The notes beneath the pieces are model-generated. The model saw nothing but the letters and a program-made list of their open reading frames with translations. It was not told where the DNA came from and did not search any database. This document shows positions 1-8,336 of a stretch of 64,000 nt of DNA, in pieces. The stretch is from Linyphia triangularis. Lineage: Eukaryota > Arthropoda > Arachnida > Araneae > Linyphiidae. Both the position numbers and the translations under genes were made by a program. Numbering within the stretch: position 1 is the stretch's first letter; each line of letters starts with the position of its first letter. The stretch covers positions 176,001 to 240,000 of the forward strand of contig CAXBTE010000018.1 in assembly GCA_963978545.1 (NCBI GenBank), in the 5' to 3' direction.

Positions 1-434
1 ACCCAGATCAGCCCACCTCCAACAGGACCTTCATAAATACTTCATTGGCAAACCAGCTTACACCAAATGGGACAAATTTTGTTCAAACGTTGTCGAACAC
101 TAGTCCAACCATGATACCAAGTGAAGTCATTCTACCTATCTCACAAGAACGCGCCACCCCAAGTTGGAGCTCTATTGTTGCAACTCCTTGTCCGACCAAC
201 TCCATTCCACCGGATGTGCAGACTCCCACTCTCCCCCCTGCTTCCCTTTCTCAGGTGAATGAGCAACCCACCCCCTCTCTCACTAATCTCCAGAAGGCAA
301 TTGAAGAGGCCAACAAAACTGCCAACAGACTAGCTGATCTGATTCATTGGGTGCAAAACTCAAAAATAATGGAGACCTTCGAGGAAATGAAGACATCCTT
401 AATTACTCAATCTAACTTTACTGATAATGAATAA
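1..434 (+). CDS. Retrotransposon ORF1 (Gag-like), C-terminal fragment of copy 1
   Basis: The reading frame is already open at base 1 (first full codon at base 3) and ends at the TAA at 432-434. It equals the last 144 or so residues of the 703-residue ORF1 of copy 2, the Pro/Thr/Ser-rich tail after the zinc knuckles. An ATG at 45 lies inside the frame and is not a real start. The stop overlaps the ORF2 start by 8 bases (ATGAATAA). Truncation is due only to the window edge. I see no known fold in this tail. Confidence 0.9.
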   Translation, partial: PDQPTSNRTFINTSLANQLTPNGTNFVQTLSNTSPTMIPSEVILPISQERATPSWSSIVATPCPTNSIPPDVQTPTLPPASLSQVNEQPTPSLTNLQKAIEEANKTANRLADLIHWVQNSKIMETFEEMKTSLITQSNFTDNE

Positions 435-3225
435 AGTCATCAATTCCTTTTCTACTCTCATCATAACTGTATGGAACGCCAACAACGTTACAAACAAAAT
501 GGAAGAACTTAAAAACTTTCTATTTGAAAATTCTATCGACATATGCTTGGTCACTGAGACCCATGCCAAACCATGCAATTCACTTGTGATCCCTAACTAC
601 CACACATACAGATGTGACAGGATGCACCATAGAGGCGGTGGGTCTGCAATATTCGCTAAAAGATCTCTTTCCACTTCTCTATACAGATCATGTAACCAGT
701 ATGGGATGGAAGAGACAAATATTATCCTTGAGAGTTTTGGAAGATCCATATACATTTCATGCGTCTACAGCCCTCCAAGTAACAATATCACACAGCAACA
801 CCTTGATCACCTCATTCCATCCTCACATCCAACCATCCTTGGAGGAGATCTAAACGCCAAAAATTCAATTTGGGGATGTAGAACAACTAATAAAAACGGC
901 AAAACCATTGGAAATTTACTTGGCAGGGCTAGCCTGAAAGTCGTTGCGCCACTTCAACCAACATATTATCCAGTATTCAGAAACCGCTATCCGGATATCT
1001 TGGATATTATTATCACAAACACAAACATTCCCATTAGTGCTGAAGTTTTAAATGAACTCTCATCAGACCACATGCCTGTCCTTGCTACCTTAGGTAGGGA
1101 AGCACAACGTGCTGAACGCCAAGTTGCTAACACCGATTGGCAACTTTTCAATAATATTCTTACCACCTACCACTGCAGAACGTCTACTACCAGGAGTGAA
1201 AGTTGTACCTCAATGGCACGGGGAGTAACTACCTGGAGGCAGGACGCTATGGTAGAGGGTTCGAACAATCAAATTCTCACTGTAACAGACCTAGATGAAC
1301 GCATCGACTCGCTGTCTATAAAACTGAAGGAAGCTCATGAAGCTGCAACCACTTACAAACCCTTCAAACAGAACTATTTGCTCCTTCCAACTAACACCCG
1401 AAATATCATTAAATATAGGAACTATATAAGAAAGAAATGGCAGCGTACCTGGGACCCAAAATTCAAAACGCTAGTTAATGCACTGAACAAAGAAATTAAA
1501 GAGCTGACAAGGGAAAGCAGAGAATCCAGATGGAATGAAAAAGTAGTCTCCTTAGCTGCGGAGGATAACAGCCTCTGGCAGATGTCCAAAGCACTAAGAA
1601 AAGACAAGAACATTCACAGACCCCTCCAAATTGAAACTGGACTAGTCTTCACTGAATCGGATAAAGCCTCTGCATTTGCGGACTCCTTGGAACTGCAATT
1701 CCAAGAAAATGTAGAACCTACAAACGATACCTTCGAAGAGATCATCCGTAGGAGAGTCAACAACTGGACCGCATCAACACCAGTCCAGGGCTCTATCACC
1801 AAGACAGACCCTGAAGAAATTAAAATCATTATAAGAAAACTTAAAATTCACAAGGCTCCAGGAGGCGATAACATCACAAATCGAATGATTCGGAACGTAC
1901 CTGAATGCATTATCAACAATATCGTTAGTATATGCAACTCGGCTCTCCACCACGCGTACTTTCCACAAAAATGGAAAGAAGCAGTAGTCATACTCGTCCT
2001 AAAGCCAAACAAAAACCCGACCATGCCTTCAAGTTACAGACCGATCAGTCTCCTACCCTGCTTAGCCAAGGTATTCGAGAGGGTTATTCTCAACAGACTG
2101 AAACGGTATCTTTATCATATCCCTGTTGAACAGCACGGCTTCATGCCTGGCCGCTCAACGACCCACCAACTTGTCAGAATCCTGGAATTCACAGGAGAAG
2201 CATTACACAACAAACAATCAACTGCACTCCTTATGTTGGATGTTGCGAAAGCATTTGACCGGGTCTTCCACAAGGGTCTGCTTTTCAAACTAATAAATTT
2301 GGGATTCCCACACGATATTATCCATATAATCAAATCCTACCTTAAGGACAGAACATTCGAAGTCAGAGTTGGCCGCACTTTGTCAGATCCAAGACATATA
2401 AGGGCGGGCGTTCCACAGGGAAGTATTTTAGGCCCTATCCTCTACATATTTTACAACTCCGACTTCCCTGCTTTCAGAGATGATCACAACTCATTGATTG
2501 CATATTACGCTGATGACACAGCAATTGCAGTTAAGTCCATTAATCCAGAACATGCTCTTGAGAAACTGAATGACAAAATACCAGAAATTGAGGAATGGTG
2601 CGCCAAGTGGAAGGTGGCAATCAACGCTTCCAAATCTCAAATTCTTGTAATTAAGGCCAGACGTAAAAGAACTGTAACTAATACAAATGTCTACCTCTTT
2701 GGGGAGAAGATTCCTAAAGTAAAATCGGCCAAATACCTTGGACTTACAATCTCAGATAACCTAACATGGAAGAAACATATTCAAAATGTAGCAGGTAAAG
2801 CTGCGGGTGCTATGAATAAACTCAGACCACTTCTTGGGCGCCGTTCGAAACTTGGACTACACCTTAAGAAAAGACTTTACGAAACAACTATAAGACCTGT
2901 CTTCTCGTATGCATCACCAGCTTGGGTAACAGCCAACAAAACAGATATTAAACGTCTACAAACAGCTCAGAATAAGATCCTTAGAGAAATGGTTGGGGCC
3001 ACCCGCTACATTAGAAATGTCTTGATACATAAAGACCTAAAAATCGACACTGTTGAGCAATTCCTTGCAAAACAGAACATTAACTTCTATAAGAAGGCTC
3101 AAGGCGAGTCCTCCATAATTAAAGACAATATCTCTTACGAAATTCTATTGGAAGATAGGATGCATCGTCCCTTTGCTGCCTTTGCTCTCTCGGATGCTAT
3201 GCTGACAAAAGCTTTTCAATCCTAG
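427..3225 (+). CDS. Retrotransposon ORF2: AP endonuclease and reverse transcriptase, copy 1
   Basis: The 932-residue frame is intact. It encodes the enzyme that nicks the target and copies the element RNA at the nick (target-primed reverse transcription). The endonuclease spans roughly residues 12-225, with Asn17 and Asn19, Glu44 in an ETH motif, Asp141 and Asn143 in GGDLNAK, and Asp214-His215 in SDH. The reverse transcriptase spans roughly 465-760, with Asp605, a GVPQGS motif at about 661-666, and YADD at 694-697. No RNase H domain follows, as is usual for Jockey. It differs from copy 2 at four residues: Asp for Glu in the linker before the RT, Arg for Gln, Val for Glu and Thr for Ser. The catalytic residues are unchanged, so the protein is probably functional. 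It starts inside the ORF1 stop region. Confidence 0.96.
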   Translation: MNKVINSFSTLIITVWNANNVTNKMEELKNFLFENSIDICLVTETHAKPCNSLVIPNYHTYRCDRMHHRGGGSAIFAKRSLSTSLYRSCNQYGMEETNIILESFGRSIYISCVYSPPSNNITQQHLDHLIPSSHPTILGGDLNAKNSIWGCRTTNKNGKTIGNLLGRASLKVVAPLQPTYYPVFRNRYPDILDIIITNTNIPISAEVLNELSSDHMPVLATLGREAQRAERQVANTDWQLFNNILTTYHCRTSTTRSESCTSMARGVTTWRQDAMVEGSNNQILTVTDLDERIDSLSIKLKEAHEAATTYKPFKQNYLLLPTNTRNIIKYRNYIRKKWQRTWDPKFKTLVNALNKEIKELTRESRESRWNEKVVSLAAEDNSLWQMSKALRKDKNIHRPLQIETGLVFTESDKASAFADSLELQFQENVEPTNDTFEEIIRRRVNNWTASTPVQGSITKTDPEEIKIIIRKLKIHKAPGGDNITNRMIRNVPECIINNIVSICNSALHHAYFPQKWKEAVVILVLKPNKNPTMPSSYRPISLLPCLAKVFERVILNRLKRYLYHIPVEQHGFMPGRSTTHQLVRILEFTGEALHNKQSTALLMLDVAKAFDRVFHKGLLFKLINLGFPHDIIHIIKSYLKDRTFEVRVGRTLSDPRHIRAGVPQGSILGPILYIFYNSDFPAFRDDHNSLIAYYADDTAIAVKSINPEHALEKLNDKIPEIEEWCAKWKVAINASKSQILVIKARRKRTVTNTNVYLFGEKIPKVKSAKYLGLTISDNLTWKKHIQNVAGKAAGAMNKLRPLLGRRSKLGLHLKKRLYETTIRPVFSYASPAWVTANKTDIKRLQTAQNKILREMVGATRYIRNVLIHKDLKIDTVEQFLAKQNINFYKKAQGESSIIKDNISYEILLEDRMHRPFAAFALSDAMLTKAFQS

Positions 3226-3615
3226 GTGCACGCACACCTCAGGTTCTTATTATACAAACTTACTACAAACCGTCTAGTACCTTCTGTGAAAGTTGTATCG
3301 TTCTGGTACGAGTAGTAGCCTGGAGACGGAATGTAGTGAGGGAGTGTATGTACTTATTTTAGGGATTCATATCCCTATTTTTGATTTCCATATTTAATCA
3401 AGTATTAGACTTTTTTCTAGATTGTCACTCTGACAAAGTTGATGTCCTGTTCTGTCCCCGTTCTGTCCTGTTTTATGTTTTTTCTCACTTATTTTCTATG
3501 TTAACCCCGATTATACAAATTAGATAATGCCACTCGGCAACCATCAGATGTAGAGGTATACAGTCGCTTCGCGACGAACACCTTGCCAAACCTAATATTC
3601 AAGTTCAAGTTCAAG
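3226..3615 (+). other. 3' UTR and hexamer tail of retrotransposon copy 1
   Basis: This is non-coding sequence after the ORF2 stop. It contains a segment (3271-3349) that resembles a stretch inside ORF2 (1181-1259): both share CGTCTA-TACC, then GTGAAAGTTGTA, then CCTGGAG in the same order. It ends with (TTCAAG)3 rather than poly(A). The outer bases CCGTCT and AGACGG, at about 3270 and 3325, could pair, so this may be the structured RNA that the reverse transcriptase recognises. That role is inferred. Confidence 0.75.
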
Positions 3616-3622
3616 TAAAGTT

Positions 3623-3830
3623 AAGATCATACTTCATAGGATCATTTCTATAGTATGATTAGCGTGTTCACTCACCGAACATCGCAGAAAACCCAACCAC
3701 GATGATGTGAGATGGGGCTTCTGCCTGAGCGTGAAAGCGGCGAATCAACTGCTTGTCGGTTGCTTTGCCATTGATGATCGCACCTTTCTTTATTGTAAAG
3801 AGAGGATGGCAGGAACTCGATCTGAGTGGT
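3623..3830 (+). ncRNA. U3: U3 box C/D small nucleolar RNA, unit A
   Basis: U3 works in the nucleolus: in the small-subunit processome it base-pairs with pre-rRNA and is needed for early 18S-side cleavages. The 208-base gene shows all the family landmarks. The 5' end AAGATCATACT pairs with AGTATGAT (5' stem-loop). Box A is GGATCATTTCTATAGT at 3639-3654, box C' CCACGATGATG at 3697-3707, box B TGAGCGTGAAAG at 3726-3737, box C TTGATGATCG at 3771-3780 and box D TCTGAGTGGT at 3821-3830. A 10-bp stem with a TTG loop lies at 3783-3805. The exact ends are set by homology to known U3 (AAG start, GTGGT end). In this unit the promoter is replaced by retrotransposon copy 1, only 7 bp of native flank remaining, so this copy is probably not transcribed normally although its sequence is intact. 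Confidence 0.97.
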
Positions 3831-3838
3831 CTAATTAA

Positions 3839-3848
3839 TAAAAGATAA
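3839..3848 (+). terminator. Candidate snRNA-type 3' box after U3
   Basis: TAAAAGATAA lies 9 bp after the U3 end. A related motif, TAAAATAGAA (5586-5595), lies 8 bp after the U4 end. The shared position and 7/10 identity suggest a 3'-end formation signal of the kind read by Integrator at Pol II snRNA genes. There is no T-run directly after either RNA, which argues against Pol III. The motif repeats at U3 start +216 and U4 start +151 in each unit. It is weak on its own because the DNA is AT-rich. Confidence 0.45.
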
Positions 3849-5376
3849 ACATTCATTTGGGGCGAAGCTCTAGAAATTTGCTTTTCAACTTCGTCCCGTA
3901 GTGTTGACAAAGATTGCGTTGTTAGTCAAGAATTTTAAAATTCCCGGTGCCATTTTAGTAAAAGTAGTCGTTTTCACACTCACTGATTGAAATAATAAGT
4001 CGCAGATAGATATGACATTTGCTGCAATGACGGCTCAACTAGAAAGACGCAAATGGCTTGAACAAAGCTTATAAGGGATCAGACGATTTCGTTGACTTTT
4101 TATTTTGGTGTGGCAACAATTGAACACTAGAGGACGCTGCATACGGAAAGATCTCTTGAGTTTGCTTTGCCATGATTTACAGGCATATGCGAGCCAATTG
4201 AAATGAAAATATTCAACTGGACTTGATATCAGTTTTAGAACATGGAATTTTTGACATTCGCTCTTTCTTTGTCCCTAACTGATGGTGCTTGACAACTTTT
4301 TCCAGGCTTCCGGTATTATTTGCCATATTGAAAAAGTGATAAAATAGGGTATATTTGAAAAACATTGGACTTTAGGAGAAGTTACATTTTAGGATTCTCT
4401 TACTACCTGTTTAAATTTTGAACGGACCTTCTTTTCTTTTTTTAGAGTCTGATCGAAATGAGAGAATTGTTGTTTGGAGCTCTTTGGATGGAAATTTAAC
4501 AGGCGCATCTTGACCGAAATTTCAGAAATAGGGGAAACATCTTAGATGGAAAATTACTTCATTTATTTGTTATTAAGTCTGAATTTAAAACTGCTATTCT
4601 CGTACTATGTATCTAAATTAACTTGGCAAGTATTGGCTCATAAACGATTTAAATATTCAATAACTTTTGTAATGAATGACGAGGTGAATATTACATTACT
4701 TCTGAAATTTTGCATGCCCACCACCTTCCCGGCCTTCAAATTGCATTCGTCTCTCTCAAAAGCAAAACGTATCCTATTGGAGTTGATTTGCAGTACATGT
4801 TGGAAAATGCATATCAGCAATTTGAGAACTTTCGCTGGAACAACAGCGCCAAATTCGCCTGTGGTGGCTGAAAGTTGAATTCTTTATCTCTTCCAAACTT
4901 CGAGTTCTCTTCGTTTGAGAAGGTATGTGAACCAATATTGGTCGTGATTTGCCAGTTTTTATGCAGAGAGGGCGAAAGACTGCCCGTTCAATTTGAATCA
5001 CGTTATTGACATTGCAACAGAAACTGCAATAAAAAAGTTACGTATACTTTACTTCATTTATTAAAGAAATAATACTTATCCGAAGGTTTTAAATTATCCA
5101 TTTCAATTTAAATGACTTTTTTTGAAGATGTAGTTTTGTATTACATGGCTGTAAGGTGAGAACTTGGCGTAAACTTTTGCTTAACCACATGATTGCAAAG
5201 TAGTACATGGCTTGTCCAAAGTAAAGACAGAAAAAGAAAGAAAAAAAAAATGAATGCCAAAATGTGATGATTGTATTTCTACCAAAGAGAAATGAAGTGT
5301 TTTGTAGCTAGAGAGTAATAATATCACAAGTCGTACTTAGAAAAGCTGCACAAGTGTAAAAAGGCACTATCCATCA
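3849..5376. other. Spacer between U3 and U4 (unit A; same in all units)
   Basis: About 1.5 kb of AT-rich spacer, nearly identical in every unit. I recognise no RNA gene or protein. A slightly GC-richer island at about 4680-5000 is open in several frames. One frame (4680-4871, no ATG at its start) reads plausibly but matches no family I know, and a donor-like GTATGT follows at 4922. An A-rich tract lies near 5230-5250. Short open frames recur in each unit only because the units are copies of each other. Confidence 0.6.
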
Positions 5377-5385
5377 ACCACCACT
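5377..5385 (+). promoter_or_regulatory. Candidate PSE of U4 (ACCACCACT)
   Basis: This 9-mer lies at -58 to -50 from the U4 start. The identical 9-mer lies at -60 to -52 from each U3 start that keeps its flank. That is the position of the proximal sequence element bound by SNAPc at snRNA genes. A TATA-like ATATTTAAA follows at 5405-5413 (-30 to -22). Other U4 copies of the 9-mer start at 10151, 20666, 25442, 30218, 34994, 39769, 44542, 49316, 54093, 58868 and 63643. Function is inferred from position and sharing between two different genes. Confidence 0.65.
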
Positions 5386-5434
5386 TTTAAAGTAACTCCA
5401 TTTAATATTTAAACACGACTTTCCATGTCTCGTT

Positions 5435-5578
5435 AGCTTTGCGCAGAGGCAGTGTCATAGCCAATGAGGTTCTACCGAGGCGTGACTATTGCTAGTTGAA
5501 AACTTTTCCCAATACCCCGCCATGTGGACGTGAAATACCGTCCGCAAAGGCAATTTTTGGAAACCTCTTCGGAGGTTT
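5435..5578 (+). ncRNA. U4: U4 spliceosomal snRNA, unit A
   Basis: U4 pairs with U6 in the U4/U6.U5 tri-snRNP and keeps U6 inactive until the spliceosome is activated. The 144-base gene starts AGCTTTGCGCAG (stem II with U6). The 5' stem-loop follows, with the kink-turn halves AATGAGG (5463-5469) and CCGAGGCG (5475-5482) that bind the 15.5K protein. Stem I bases ATTGCTAGTTG start at 5488, and the conserved AAAACTTTTCCCAATACCCC comes next. A central hairpin uses GGACG and CGTCC, the Sm site is AATTTTTGG (5552-5560), and a 3' hairpin has a 7-bp AAACCTC/GAGGTTT stem with a TTCG loop (5561-5578). It has T at U4 base 19, the common form here. It is on the same strand as U3, 1.6 kb downstream, with its own promoter motif. 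Confidence 0.97.
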
Positions 5579-6106
5579 ATGACTCTAAAATAGAATTTCA
5601 ATATTTCCTTGCATGCTGCACTTGGGTGTCCCCTGGAGAAATTTACCTAAGTCGCAAATATCTCTAGATTGATTTCTAACATCTTCATATATACAGGGTC
5701 GTCATAATTAAAGTGATGGTTCTCAGCGTGATCTATTTGCGAAATTAGCGCCACATTTTGTTTGAAGATTAAACAAGAAGAGGGACCGCAGGATTACGAG
5801 AAAAAAGACTTCTGTTCCCAAAGTAACTGTGTAGTAAAAAATGAGAGTTTTAAGAAATACAGAATCAATACTGAAATGAAATAACCTTTTTACTTAGCTC
5901 GCTTAACGACTTTATGCAAGCTCGAAATAGCAACAAATTTAAAAAGCGAAAAATTAACATAAATAGTGATAAAGTCTCTTCATCTGCAAATTCACTGTGT
6001 CCCAGAGTAAGCAGCAGCAGCAGAAGTTAAATCGAATTTCCCATTGCATCCTTTGACACAGTGCGAGTTTCTTGTTCTTGTGTCGCTTTAGCATACACTC
6101 CAACTG

Positions 6107-6183
6107 CTACGGAATTTCCGTAGTTGCTACGGAAATTAGTTGTAAACTACGGAATTACGGACGTATAGCAAAAAAACTACGGA
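6107..6183. repeat. CTACGGA motif cluster
   Basis: CTACGGA occurs four times on the + strand (6107, 6128, 6148 and 6177), once inverted (TCCGTAG, 6117-6123), and once as the variant TTACGGA. The first copy and the inverted one make a 17-base palindrome, CTACGGAA-T-TTCCGTAG (6107-6123). It is at +2484 in each unit. It may be a remnant of a transposon end or a protein-binding array; I do not recognise the family. Confidence 0.6.
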
Positions 6184-6647
6184 TCGGAATGAAATCGCTG
6201 TAAATATCATTTTGCTCGATTTCCCGCTCAATATTTTCCGCACTTTTAAGAAGACGCAAAAAAATAATAATAATTTCCTCTCCTCTCCTTGAAAAGGAGG
6301 ACGATCGTTTTGTCGAAGTGACGTCACGTCACATTTCGTATATTTTTTTGTGCGAAGCGAAGTGAGTTAAATAAAATAGTTTGAAGAAGAAAAACTTGAA
6401 CCGTGATCGTGATCCAAATTTTCAAAGCGCATCAGATCAGATTTCGAATTGTTTTTAATACATGAACGTGATTATAATGGATTGTTATTTAAAATGACCT
6501 AATCCGGCTTCCGATGTGGAAAAGCCATGCAAGAAGAGGACAAATAATCAAAGATTTCGAGATTTTTAAGCATTTAAAAAAGATTTGACGAGCATTTAAA
6601 AAGGATATTTCCGTTCGGACATGCGAAATCGCGATGTCTTATTAAAT

Positions 6648-6842
6648 TAAAGCTTGGCGTCCACTAGAGTTAAACAGTGCAGAGCAGAGCGGAGTGGATT
6701 CGAGCCAAATTACAAGTCTGTCAACGTCCATTGTAGCACGAGCCTCCTGCTACAGTAGACGTTGGCAGCCTTGTAATTGGCTCTTGTCCACTCCGCTCTG
6801 CAATGCTCTGCACTGTTCAACTATAGTGGACGCCAAGCTTTA
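6648..6842. mobile_element. 195-bp foldback (MITE-like) element
   Basis: The two halves are near-perfect inverted repeats. The left arm starts TAAAGCTTGGCGTCCACTA and the right arm ends with its complement TAGTGGACGCCAAGCTTTA. Arms of roughly 90 bases with a few mismatches and small indels meet near 6745. It has no coding capacity. It looks like a non-autonomous DNA transposon that was in the unit before the array spread. Copies start at +3025 in each unit: 11422, 21937, 26713, 31489, 36265, 41040, 45813, 50587, 55364 and 60139. I cannot fix a target duplication or superfamily. Confidence 0.75.
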
Positions 6843-7032
6843 GAGTAATGTTTTTTGTAATTTACCTGTTGCCAATTCGTTTTTAAAAGACAGATTTATA
6901 TTTAAAATTAAATATCACAGGAATTCATTAAAAATCCCGGATTATATCCGATTTAAAAAAAAAATAAAAACTTAGGTAGGTTGTGAAAAGTTCTTAACAT
7001 TCATTATATCAATTTTACAGTATTATAAATTT

Positions 7033-7122
7033 CAGTGGTTTTGGAAGTGGGGAGACGCGTGGGTATGTTCTTGAAAAGTGAGGGGACGCGTCACCCCGCG
7101 TCTACCCACACTTCTACCACTG
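7033..7122. mobile_element. 90-bp CAGTGG/CCACTG inverted-repeat element
   Basis: It begins CAGTGGTTTTGGAAGTG and ends CACTTCTACCACTG. The termini are inverted and imperfect, and the inside is rich in GACGCG, including ACGCGT palindromes. This resembles a deleted non-autonomous DNA transposon; CAGTGG-type ends occur in hAT-like families, but that assignment is a guess. Base 7114 is C here and A in units C, D, F, H, J and K. Other copies start at 11809, 22323, 27099, 31875, 36651, 41426, 46199, 50973, 55750 and 60525. Confidence 0.55.
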
Positions 7123-7409
7123 GCCACCCTGGGCATATAGCTATTCATGGCTTGTCTTAAGGAAGGTTTCATTGGATTAGAAGAGGCTACATTGTGGGTA
7201 GATTTCATTGGAAATTTTTTAAACACGGGATAAAACATGCTAGAAGCGCAAAATTTCGCCACTTTGTTTTCTTAAAAGGCAGAATGTAAGACATTTCAGA
7301 ACCAACCCATGATTCTCTTAATTTTCAAAGTTCATTATTAGTAAGGATCCACATCCGGGAGATTCCATTTCGTATTCCAGTGAACCTGAATACATGTAAG
7401 AGGCAATTT

Positions 7410-7423
7410 CCCCCCCCCCCCCC
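7410..7423 (+). repeat. Poly(C) tract, length-variable between units
   Basis: There are 14 C in unit A, 11 in unit B (12186-12196) and 16 in unit C (22699-22714). Units E and I have TTAACC in place of TTTCC just before the tract. With the poly(A) tract near 6955, it accounts for most of the 4773-4777 bp spread in unit length. Part of the variation could be sequencing error. Confidence 0.85.
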
Positions 7424-8336
7424 ATAAACAGGATTACATTATAATGAAGTAAAATAACGAACCTCTTTTTGTCTGTGAAAAGAATAATTTATAAGCGCGT
7501 TATTATTATATATTTTAACTGCAATTTTTAATATTCAAATTGGATTCCTCGAAAAGTATTTATTACGAGTTAAAATAGGCAATTTATTTTCAAACATCTG
7601 AACAACGTGTATAGAAATCAACAATTTTAAATTTGCAAAAGCGGTTTTTAACATCTTGTTTTTTTAATCGATTAATAAAATGTTGTTTCGCTCCATATTA
7701 AAGAGATAACCATAGTATCATTGATTTGTGTACGATTCGATTTCAAGTTGCTGCGATTAGTTTCCAAGTTTGAATTAAAACTGAACATTTTATCATCCTT
7801 TTTTAAATCTTTCAAATTTGTTTTGTTTGTCCACAATCACTTACTAGTTTATAGGATTGTTTCAATCCTACTTAAATCCCTTTATCCTAAGAGACGTGGC
7901 AAACTACTTATGCTTCGATAAAAATGGGCACTTTATCCTGATTATATTCAGATTATTTTGAGATAATGTTTGATAATTTTTTTTTAAATAAATAAAATAG
8001 TTATTTCGATCAGGAAACAGTTTTTCTATAACTAAATTTCTCAAGCCTTGAATGGAAAAGTGAGGTTTAATAATTATGCGAAAATATGTCCTTTGTCTTT
8101 TATGTGGCGGCATCATCCCTCATTGAGCTTATTGTTACACCTCTCTCTTTTTTATATACTACGCGTGCTCTAATAGTACCATGGTAAATGTCAAGGTTTT
8201 AAGAGTTATCAATTACCCCGCGTAATCATTGTTTTTGCTTTTTAATGTAATCAAAACTTAACAAGATGTGTATTGCATTTGAAATAAGGTTGGTTTTCTT
8301 AAGTACCCAAGTTTTTTTTAAATTATAAATGCTACT

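Larger units (their letters stand above)
1..3615 (+). mobile_element. Jockey-clade non-LTR retrotransposon, copy 1 (3' part, cut by window edge)
   Basis: This is the 3' 3.6 kb of the element seen complete at 13176-18898; window base 1 matches base 15290 of that copy. It holds the end of ORF1, a whole ORF2 and a 3' UTR. By eye I count about nine substitutions against copy 2 and no frameshift, so both copies are young. There is no poly(A) tail. The element ends in three tandem TTCAAG hexamers (3598-3615), where copy 2 has two. The flank resumes at 3616 with TAAAGTT and then the U3 gene at 3623. The 5' half and its target duplication lie outside the window. The family call is secure from ORF2; clade placement within Jockey-like elements is by motif recognition only. 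Confidence 0.95.
5596..8336. other. Spacer between U4 and the next U3 (unit A; same layout in all units)
   Basis: About 2.7 kb of AT-rich spacer. In order it holds a 9-bp inverted repeat CACTGTGTC/GACACAGTG (5993-6001 and 6055-6063), the CTACGGA cluster (6107-6183), a CRE-like palindrome TGACGTCA (6319-6326), a 195-bp foldback element (6648-6842), a poly(A) tract near 6955, a 90-bp CAGTGG/CCACTG element (7033-7122) and a poly(C) tract (7410-7423). I looked for U1, U2, U5, U6, the minor spliceosomal RNAs, 7SK, 5S and tRNA landmarks on both strands and saw none. No convincing protein gene is present. Confidence 0.65.

Noticed and set aside
3668..3910. 80-codon minus-strand open frame, present in every unit
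   Set aside because: It runs antisense through the U3 gene; its conservation comes from U3 and from array homogenisation.
4709..4722. Second PSE-like run CCCACCACCTTCCC
   Set aside because: No recognisable RNA gene begins 50-60 bp downstream on either strand.
4546..4878. 110-codon plus-strand open frame repeated in all units
   Set aside because: Same length in every unit because the units are copies. Its hydrophobic start comes from AT-rich sequence, it has no recognisable domain, and other frames are open over the same bases.
6136..6327. Other short minus and plus frames of 60-76 codons in the spacers
   Set aside because: Overlap repeats and foldback elements, show no domain, and repeat only with the unit.
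6690..6720. tRNA B-box-like GATTCGAGCC
   Set aside because: Lies in the left arm of the foldback element; no A box, no cloverleaf.
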